A stretch of 9,680 nucleotides of DNA, from NCBI GenBank assembly GCA_002363635.1, contig DEWM01000001.1:1-9680 (forward strand), written 5' to 3'. The DNA comes from Caryophanales bacterium UBA3210 (lineage in GTDB: Bacteria; Bacillota_I; Bacilli_A; RFN20; CAG-449). This document shows positions 1 through 4,701 of this stretch, piece by piece; the first letter of the stretch is position 1, and every line of letters begins with the position of its first letter. A program made the translations under genes and the position numbers. The notes below the pieces were generated by a model. That model made no database searches, was not told where the DNA came from, and worked only from the letters and a program-made list of their open reading frames with translations.

Positions 1-1529
1 ATAGCGCCTTCGTAAACGTTACCTGTTGAGCCATCGATTGAGACGACATCATTTGATGTATAAACTTTGCCATTGATTGTAAGAGTTTTTGCTTCTTCAT
101 CAATGATTGCTGCTGAACAACCAGTGACACAGCATTTACCCATACCACGAGCGACAACAGCTGCGTGAGAAGTCATACCACCTCTCATTGTTAAGATAGC
201 TTCTGAAGCGACCATACCAATGATATCTTCTGGTGATGTTTCTGCTCTAACTAAGACGACTTTTTCGCCGTTTGCGTGTCTTTCTTGAGCTTCTTCAGCT
301 GTGAAAGCTAATTTACCTGTACCTGCACCTGGGCCAGCTGGTAAGCCTTTAGCAACTGGTGTGTGCTTATCTAAGTCTGATTTTACGAATGAAGGTAATA
401 ATAATTTATCGAATGAAACTGCATCGATTCTTAAAACTGCTTCATCTGTTGAGATTAAGCCTTCATCGACCATATCACATGCCATCTTTAATGCAGCTGC
501 TGGAGTTCTCTTACCGTTACGTGTTTGTAAGAAGTATAATTTACCTTCTTCAACAGTGAATTCCATATCCTGCATATCATGGTAATGTTGTTCCATCATT
601 GTGATAGTATCCATGAATTGTTTGTAAACGTCTGGCATTCTGTTGTGTAATTCAACGATATCTAATGGAGTTCTGATACCTGCAACAACGTCTTCACCTT
701 GAGCGTTTGGTAAGTATTCTGCTGAAACTTTCTTTTCACCAGTTGCTGGGTTTCTTGAAAATGCAACACCAGTACCTGATTTATCACCCATGTTACCGAA
801 AGCCATTGACTGAACGTTAACTGCTGTACCCCATGAATATGGAATTGAGTACTGCATTCTGTAAACGTTAGCACGTGGGTTATCCCATGATCTGAAAACA
901 GCGAAAACTGCTTCTCTTAATTGAACGAATGGATCTGATGGGAATTCTTCGCCGAATACTGATTTGTAGTATTCTTTGTACTTTTTGACTAATTCTTTTA
1001 ATTCTTCTGCTGTAACTTCGTAGTCGAATTTATAGCCTTTTTTTGCTTTGATTTCATCTAACATCTTATCCATTTCTGTTCTTGGATGTCCTTTTGCGAT
1101 GTTAGTAAACATTAAGATGAAACGTCTGTATGAGTCATAAGCGAATCTTTCGTTGTTTGATTCTTTTGCTAAAACTTCAACAGTTTTGTCGTTTAAACCT
1201 AAGTTTAAGATTGTATCCATCATACCTGGCATAGAAACTCTAGCACCAGAACGGACTGAAACTAATAATGGTTTTGCATCTCCGCCGAATGTTTTACCTG
1301 TTGATTTTTCGATGCCGTGTACGTGTGCAACGATATCATCTAAAACTTCCTGTGGTAATGTTTTGCCATTTTCGTAGTAAAGATTACATGCTTCTGTAGT
1401 AATTGTGAAACCTTCTGGAATTGGAACACCAATGTGTGTCATTTCTGCAAGGCCAGCACCTTTACCACCTAAGAGTTCTTTACCAAGGCCGTATGCTTCT
1501 TCAAAAGCATAAACATATTTTTTTGGCAT
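1..1529 (-). CDS. ppdK: Pyruvate, phosphate dikinase, N-terminal part (3' end beyond window)
   Basis: PPDK interconverts pyruvate + ATP + Pi and PEP + AMP + PPi in the cytoplasm, linking PPi-dependent glycolysis to the pyruvate/PEP node in many anaerobes. The 509 visible codons begin MPKKYVYAFEEAYG and cover the ATP-grasp nucleotide-binding domain (about 1-340), the linker, and the phosphohistidine swivelling domain. The ATP-site residues fall at E323, Q335 and R337 (LQTRNGKR). The phosphorylated histidine in GGMTSHAAVVARG is residue 455. All four match the Clostridium symbiosum numbering, so the frame is intact and no indel is present. The TIM-barrel PEP/pyruvate domain lies off the left edge. 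The start at 1527-1529 is preceded by AGGAGG (1536-1541) at 6 nt. The gene has its own promoter and leader palindrome, and a terminator insulates it from the upstream operon. It uses noticeably more TTC, ATC, AAC and CGT codons than mfd, as expected for a highly expressed metabolic gene. Confidence 0.98.
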   Translation of the reverse strand, partial: MPKKYVYAFEEAYGLGKELLGGKGAGLAEMTHIGVPIPEGFTITTEACNLYYENGKTLPQEVLDDIVAHVHGIEKSTGKTFGGDAKPLLVSVRSGARVSMPGMMDTILNLGLNDKTVEVLAKESNNERFAYDSYRRFILMFTNIAKGHPRTEMDKMLDEIKAKKGYKFDYEVTAEELKELVKKYKEYYKSVFGEEFPSDPFVQLREAVFAVFRSWDNPRANVYRMQYSIPYSWGTAVNVQSMAFGNMGDKSGTGVAFSRNPATGEKKVSAEYLPNAQGEDVVAGIRTPLDIVELHNRMPDVYKQFMDTITMMEQHYHDMQDMEFTVEEGKLYFLQTRNGKRTPAAALKMACDMVDEGLISTDEAVLRIDAVSFDKLLLPSFVKSDLDKHTPVAKGLPAGPGAGTGKLAFTAEEAQERHANGEKVVLVRAETSPEDIIGMVASEAILTMRGGMTSHAAVVARGMGKCCVTGCSAAIIDEEAKTLTINGKVYTSNDVVSIDGSTGNVYEGA

Positions 1530-1535
1530 AATTTT

Positions 1536-1541
1536 CCTCCT
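1536..1541 (-). promoter_or_regulatory. ppdK ribosome binding site AGGAGG
   Basis: A consensus Shine-Dalgarno AGGAGG on the minus strand lies 6 nt before the ATG at 1529. It fixes the ppdK start and implies strong initiation. Confidence 0.9.
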
Positions 1542-1551
1542 GTGATAGTGG

Positions 1552-1568
1552 TTAACATTATATGTTAA
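1552..1568. promoter_or_regulatory. Palindrome in ppdK leader, candidate operator
   Basis: The 17-bp sequence TTAACAT-TAT-ATGTTAA has perfect 7-bp arms. It lies between the predicted ppdK -10 box (1591-1596) and the ribosome binding site, roughly 16-32 nt downstream of the likely transcription start. That is a typical roadblock or repressor position, and the same sequence could form a weak RNA hairpin. It is not a recognisable CcpA cre site, and the arm order is inverted relative to the clostridial Rex site. The regulator is unknown. Confidence 0.4.
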
Positions 1569-1590
1569 TCCCTTTTATGCTACCGGAAAT

Positions 1591-1619
1591 ATTTTATCAT
1601 AGTACAGTAATAAATTAAA
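1591..1619 (-). promoter_or_regulatory. Predicted sigma-A promoter of ppdK
   Basis: On the minus strand there is an extended -10, TGATAAAAT (1591-1599; core TAAAAT 1591-1596). A weak -35, TTTAAT (1614-1619), lies 17 bp upstream. TATGAT at 1597-1602 is an overlapping alternative -10. Transcription would start near 1584, giving a leader of about 55 nt. The -35 matches only 3 of 6 consensus bases, so the call rests mainly on the extended -10 and the position. Confidence 0.45.
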
Positions 1620-1645
1620 GAATTTTTTTATATGTGTTTTAGTAA

Positions 1646-1682
1646 TAAAAATTAAAAAAGAACCGTTTAAGTGCGGTTCTTT
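1646..1682 (-). terminator. Rho-independent terminator of the popT-PAP2-rsuA operon
   Basis: AAAGAACCG (1657-1665) pairs with CGGTTCTTT (1674-1682), a 9-bp perfect stem with an 8-nt loop. Read on the minus strand, the stem runs into TTTTTTAATTTTT. It lies 38 nt past the rsuA stop and upstream of the ppdK promoter, so it separates the two transcription units. On the plus strand the stem is followed only by TTTATAAAT, so it is mainly one-directional. Confidence 0.88.
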
Positions 1683-1691
1683 ATAAATATT

Positions 1692-1711
1692 GATAATAAA
1701 TTATTATTATC
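1692..1711 (-). repeat. AT-only inverted repeat just 3' of rsuA
   Basis: GATAATAA and TTATTATC form an 8-bp inverted repeat around a 4-nt loop, between the rsuA stop and the main terminator. The stem is almost entirely A-T and thermodynamically weak. It may be a secondary 3'-end structure, or chance in an AT-rich spacer. Confidence 0.25.
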
Positions 1712-1719
1712 TCTATACA

Positions 1720-2412
1720 CTATAACATTTTTAAATGATTTACTTCTTCATCAGTAAGTTCTCGATATTCCCCTTCTTGAAGATCACCTAATGTCAAGAA
1801 AGCAAATTTTTCTCTATGCAATTCAATTACTTTATAACCAAAGTATTCAAACATTCTTTTTACTTGGTGATATTTACCTTGGTGAAGAGTGACTTTACAA
1901 ACATTAGATTCTAATTGTTCAATTTTTGCAGGTAGAGTTAATTCGTCATCTAAGATAATTCCAGACTCAAATTCATTTTTAATCTTCATATCTACATCTT
2001 TATCTAGTGTAGCGATATAAACTTTATCTACGTGACGTTTAGGTGAAATTAACTTATGAGCAAAATCACCATCAGTTGTGATGAGAAGTAACCCTGTAGT
2101 ATCTTTATCTAATCTACCGACAGGGAATAGTTTTAAATAGTTATATTCTGGGATTAATTCTAATACAGTATTTTGAAAATTATCTTCAGTTGCACATATA
2201 TATCCCTTTGGTTTATTGAGCATGAAGTAATAATTTTCTTTGTATTCTATTACATCATCGTCGATTGATATTTCATCTACTAATGGATTAATGTTATCTT
2301 CAGGTTTTTTCGCAAAAACTCCATTAATTTTAATTCGCTTATCTTTAATGAATTTCTTTGCATCCTTTCGAGAGCCAAATCCTTGATTAGCGAGAAATTT
2401 ATCTAATCGCAT
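1720..2412 (-). CDS. rsuA: 16S rRNA pseudouridine(516) synthase RsuA
   Basis: This is an RsuA/RluB/RluE/RluF-family pseudouridine synthase of 230 residues, close to E. coli RsuA (231). An N-terminal S4 RNA-binding domain (about 1-50, starting MRLDKFLANQG) precedes the catalytic domain. YFMLNKPKGY (62-71), GRLDKDTTGLLL (99-110) with catalytic aspartate D102, and GKYHQVKRMF and ELHREKF further on are all present. D102 coincides with the E. coli catalytic residue, and the overall pattern (short, ending soon after ELHRE) fits RsuA better than RluB. The expected product is pseudouridine 516 in 16S rRNA. I chose the ATG at 2410-2412 because it begins the S4 domain and has AAGGA 10 nt upstream. An in-frame ATG at 2436 would add eight residues (MVKKENHS) and lengthen the overlap. 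It overlaps the PAP2 gene by 14 nt, implying translational coupling, and is the last gene of its operon. Confidence 0.93.
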   Translation of the reverse strand: MRLDKFLANQGFGSRKDAKKFIKDKRIKINGVFAKKPEDNINPLVDEISIDDDVIEYKENYYFMLNKPKGYICATEDNFQNTVLELIPEYNYLKLFPVGRLDKDTTGLLLITTDGDFAHKLISPKRHVDKVYIATLDKDVDMKIKNEFESGIILDDELTLPAKIEQLESNVCKVTLHQGKYHQVKRMFEYFGYKVIELHREKFAFLTLGDLQEGEYRELTDEEVNHLKML

Positions 2413-3037
2413 AGAATGATTTTCCTTCTTCACCAACGTGAAGTTTTTTGCAAATGAAGTTTGTTAAATAGTACATTCCGATTGCAAATAATACGCCAAG
2501 AAGTGCGCCAACGATTACGTCAAACATAAAGTGAACACCGATAAATACTCTTGAGAAAGCAATTACTAATGCAACTGGTAAAGTAATCCAACCGAGTTTC
2601 TTATTGTAGAGCATTATATAAACTGCGCAGTTAAATGATGAGAATGAATGTCCTGATGGGAATGAACCACCTGTTTTAATTTCTAAACCTGTATTTGTTA
2701 ACCAAGCTTGAATTTGATCTGCAGTAACTTCACCTGCACCAATTTGACATGGTCTATCTCTAAAACCTAATAAGTTATAGCAAAGTTTTTTGAAAACGAA
2801 ATCGTTTAGAACAAAACCTAATGCTAATGTGATTATTCCACCGATTGCAAACATTGAAATTCTTTTTTCTTTTAATCCATGGTAAATAAAGATACCAGAG
2901 AAGAATAAAATCCAGAAGACTCCTCCGCTTCCAAGTCTAGTGAAAACACCTAGAATCTGATTAACAATATTATTACCGTGCCAATTATTAAAAATGAAAC
3001 TAGTAACTGCATTGTCGATATTTTGAATAAAGCTCAT
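2399..3037 (-). CDS. PAP2-family membrane phosphatase, probable undecaprenyl-diphosphate phosphatase
   Basis: This 212-residue integral membrane protein belongs to the PAP2/lipid phosphate phosphatase superfamily. PSGHS (127-131) holds the acid/base histidine H130. SR-x5-H-x3-D (S162, R163, H169, D173) holds the nucleophilic histidine. The first motif ends in RDRP (93-96), but its lysine (K84) sits 10 residues before the RP instead of the usual six. Hydrophobic segments occur at roughly 39-55, 60-82, 132-145, 150-168 and 172-195. The active site is expected to face outward. Bacterial relatives (PgpB, BcrC, YodM) dephosphorylate undecaprenyl diphosphate or phosphatidylglycerol phosphate. The adjoining popT favours a C55-PP substrate, but this is inference and phosphatidylglycerophosphate remains possible. 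Its ATG shares one base with the popT stop (TAATG), and a strong AAGGAGG lies inside the end of popT. Confidence 0.9.
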   Translation of the reverse strand: MSFIQNIDNAVTSFIFNNWHGNNIVNQILGVFTRLGSGGVFWILFFSGIFIYHGLKEKRISMFAIGGIITLALGFVLNDFVFKKLCYNLLGFRDRPCQIGAGEVTADQIQAWLTNTGLEIKTGGSFPSGHSFSSFNCAVYIMLYNKKLGWITLPVALVIAFSRVFIGVHFMFDVIVGALLGVLFAIGMYYLTNFICKKLHVGEEGKSFYAIR

Positions 3038-4044
3038 TAATTTTCCTCCTTATTTTCCGCAATATCTTGATTTTTAATGCTATTTTCAACGTTAGATGAT
3101 TGAGTTGATGTAGAAACGCTAGACTCTTTTTTAGAAGATAATCTTTCCATAAAGAATGTAGCGATAAAACCAATGATTAATACAAGGATAGATAAGATAA
3201 TCATCCACCACTGTAAATGATAAGATATATCAGTGTGAATAGAAGAAGTTGGATCAGGAATAATTTTTACGAATGTTAGATAATACATTGCAAATATTGA
3301 TCCAATTGTTAAACCGATAACTGCGTAATTTGTTTCTGCATTGAATTTCTTTAAGAAGAATTTCATAACAAATGACATAATTATAAAACTTAATAAAACT
3401 CCTATAGCGACAGGAATTAAGTATAATACATCGTTCCAAAATCCGTTAGATTGATGACCTACTAATGCTGATTCTGCATCAGAAATAATAGCGATTAATG
3501 AACTGTAAATACCAAGAACCATTAATGACATACTTCCTGAAATGCCTGATACAACTAATGCAGAACCTGCAAAGAAACCACCTAACATTAAGTAGAACCA
3601 TGTGCCAATATTTAAGTCGGTAATGCTAACTTCAAACATTCCTGATAAGAATGAAATCCCAATAACTACAGCAACTCCTATAATACAAATTATAAGGCTT
3701 TTACGAGAAAACTTATCTTTTACTTCACTAATCATTGATGGAATGCCACCGATAACTAGACCAACGAATAATGTAACTGTGATGACTGGAATATTAGATA
3801 GCCCGTATTTAATTGGCTTTGCTAAACCTAAAAAGCCAATGACTGCCCCAAGTAAAATTGGCAGTAAATATAAGAATGATGATTTGAATTGCTTATGAAG
3901 ATTTGTAACGGAATCGATAATTCCTTGGTGAATCTTCGTTAAGATAGATACTGTACCAGCTGATAAGCCGGGGATGATCATTGCAATGCCTATTGCTGCG
4001 CCTTTAATCATTCTTATGAAAAAATTTCCAACTTTATTTTTCAT
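3037..4044 (-). CDS. popT: DUF368 polyprenyl-phosphate transporter PopT
   Basis: This 335-residue polytopic membrane protein is of the DUF368 family, shown in 2023 work on Vibrio cholerae, S. aureus and B. subtilis to return undecaprenyl phosphate across the membrane for reuse in envelope synthesis. The two family signatures are visible: GIAMIIPGLSAGT (19-31) and VVSGISGSMSLMVLGIY (164-180). They look like equivalent halves of an internal repeat. Hydrophobic segments cover about 14-36, 57-75, 85-105, 117-135, 148-185, 205-230, 239-260 and 278-300. The last 33 residues (303-335) form a hydrophilic Ser/Asn/Lys/Glu-rich tail, probably cytoplasmic. It is first in the operon, and its stop overlaps the PAP2 start. 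A TATAAT box sits just before a very short leader with GAGGG as ribosome binding site. The family call is firm; the function is by homology. Confidence 0.92.
   Translation of the reverse strand: MKNKVGNFFIRMIKGAAIGIAMIIPGLSAGTVSILTKIHQGIIDSVTNLHKQFKSSFLYLLPILLGAVIGFLGLAKPIKYGLSNIPVITVTLFVGLVIGGIPSMISEVKDKFSRKSLIICIIGVAVVIGISFLSGMFEVSITDLNIGTWFYLMLGGFFAGSALVVSGISGSMSLMVLGIYSSLIAIISDAESALVGHQSNGFWNDVLYLIPVAIGVLLSFIIMSFVMKFFLKKFNAETNYAVIGLTIGSIFAMYYLTFVKIIPDPTSSIHTDISYHLQWWMIILSILVLIIGFIATFFMERLSSKKESSVSTSTQSSNVENSIKNQDIAENKEEN
3045..3051 (-). promoter_or_regulatory. Ribosome binding site for PAP2 gene inside popT
   Basis: AAGGAGG lies within the last codons of popT, 7 nt before the TAATG stop/start overlap at 3035-3039. 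This combines a strong binding site with stop-start coupling, suggesting matched output of the two membrane proteins. Confidence 0.85.
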
Positions 4045-4065
4045 AATTTTTAATCCCTCAAGTAA

Positions 4066-4094
4066 ATTATACTAAATTTTGATTTAATTAAAAG
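4066..4094 (-). promoter_or_regulatory. Predicted promoter of popT operon
   Basis: On the minus strand a perfect TATAAT (4066-4071) lies 22 nt before the popT ATG. The -35 is poor at every sensible spacing (for example CTTTTA at 17 bp or TTTTAA at 16 bp). Transcription would begin near 4059, placing the GAGGG binding site (4055-4059) almost at the 5' end of the mRNA. The -35 region overlaps the palindrome at 4091-4109. Confidence 0.5.
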
Positions 4095-4109
4095 TATTAA
4101 TAATACTTT
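4091..4109. promoter_or_regulatory. Palindrome between divergent popT and pth promoters
   Basis: AAAGTATT-AAT-AATACTTT has perfect 8-bp arms around 3 nt. It covers the -35 zone of both divergent promoters, so a dimeric regulator bound here could affect both. It is AT-rich and no known operator is recognised. Palindromes of this kind can arise by chance in such DNA. Confidence 0.4.
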
Positions 4110-4114
4110 GAATA

Positions 4115-4123
4115 TGTTAAAAT
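4115..4123 (+). promoter_or_regulatory. Extended -10 promoter for pth-mfd operon
   Basis: TGTTAAAAT is an extended -10 (core TAAAAT 4118-4123) with no good -35 at 17 bp. The start of transcription would be near 4130, leaving about 15 nt of leader that contains GGAGG (4133-4137), 7 nt before the pth ATG at 4145. The ATG at 4141 is in another frame and is not used by pth. Confidence 0.45.
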
Positions 4124-4144
4124 AGTCACGCCGGAGGTAAATGT

Positions 4145-4699
4145 ATGATATTAATTGTAGGTTTAGGAAATCCAGGACAAGAATATGCACATACTCGCCA
4201 TAACATGGGCTTTGATGCTATTGATTATCTTATGGAACATAAAGTTGGAGAAGAAATAAATAAAGCAGGATTCAAAGGGTTATATTGTAAAGCAGCTTTT
4301 GGAGGACAGCAAGTTTTATTTTTAAAGCCACAAACATTTATGAACTTATCAGGTACATCAGTACAAGAAATTGTTAATTTCTATAAAATTGATGTAGATG
4401 ATATTATTGTTCTATATGATGATATGGATTTAGAACCTGGTAGAATTAGATTACGTGCATCTGGTTCAGGAGGAGGACATAAAGGAATGGGAAACATTAT
4501 CCAGTGCCTAGGAACTGATAAGATTAAACGTGTCAGAATTGGTATTGGTAAAGCACCTAGATCCGTTATTGACTTTGTTTTAGAAAAGCCAAGAGGCGAA
4601 GACAAAGAAAACATCGAAATTGCAATTGCTAAAGCTGCAGATGCAGTTGAAGATTATGTTGAAAACGGATTTGCTCATGCGATGAACCATTTCAACTAA
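4145..4699 (+). CDS. pth: Peptidyl-tRNA hydrolase
   Basis: Pth cleaves peptidyl-tRNA released from stalled ribosomes, recycling tRNA; it is an essential cytoplasmic enzyme. The protein is 184 residues, normal for Firmicutes. GLGNPGQEYAHTRHNMGF (6-23) contains N9 and catalytic H19 (E. coli N10 and H20). FMNLSG contains N67 (E. coli N68), and YDDMDLEPG contains D92 (E. coli D93). The GGHNG segment of E. coli reads GGHKG here, so the position of E. coli N114 is K113. RVRIGIGKA and DFVLEKP near the C-terminus are also typical. It starts the plus-strand operon with a GGAGG site, and mfd begins 2 nt after its stop, as in the common pth-mfd pairing. Confidence 0.97.
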   Translation: MILIVGLGNPGQEYAHTRHNMGFDAIDYLMEHKVGEEINKAGFKGLYCKAAFGGQQVLFLKPQTFMNLSGTSVQEIVNFYKIDVDDIIVLYDDMDLEPGRIRLRASGSGGGHKGMGNIIQCLGTDKIKRVRIGIGKAPRSVIDFVLEKPRGEDKENIEIAIAKAADAVEDYVENGFAHAMNHFN

Positions 4700-4701
4700 T
4701 T

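Noticed and set aside
301..585. Plus-strand open frames at 301-585 and 359-559
   Set aside because: They are antisense to ppdK, which is intact in its own frame with catalytic residues at canonical numbers. They show no family features or ribosome binding site.
662..874. Minus-strand open frame in another frame of ppdK
   Set aside because: It lies wholly inside the conserved ppdK coding sequence and has no start signal.
1153..1377. Plus-strand open frame opposite the ppdK N-terminal region
   Set aside because: Antisense shadow of conserved codons.
1530..1719. Riboswitch, T-box or small RNA in the ppdK-rsuA spacer
   Set aside because: The spacer is fully accounted for by terminator, promoter and a leader of about 55 nt, too short for known riboswitch classes, and no conserved core was recognised.
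2413..2436. Longer RsuA starting at ATG 2436
   Set aside because: The extra MVKKENHS precedes a canonical S4 start, and the ATG at 2412 is better placed for AAGGA and matches family length.
3254..3439. Second minus-strand frame within popT
   Set aside because: Shadow frame of popT; no independent signals.
3602..3898. 98-codon plus-strand frame opposite popT
   Set aside because: Antisense to the membrane segments of popT, no binding site; its length is explained by the complement of hydrophobic codons.
4083..4092. Short palindrome TTTAATTAAA in the popT/pth spacer
   Set aside because: Ten A/T-only bases in AT-rich DNA are expected by chance; the adjacent 19-bp palindrome is the stronger signal.
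4381..4614. Minus-strand frame opposite pth
   Set aside because: Lies across conserved pth motifs and has no start context.
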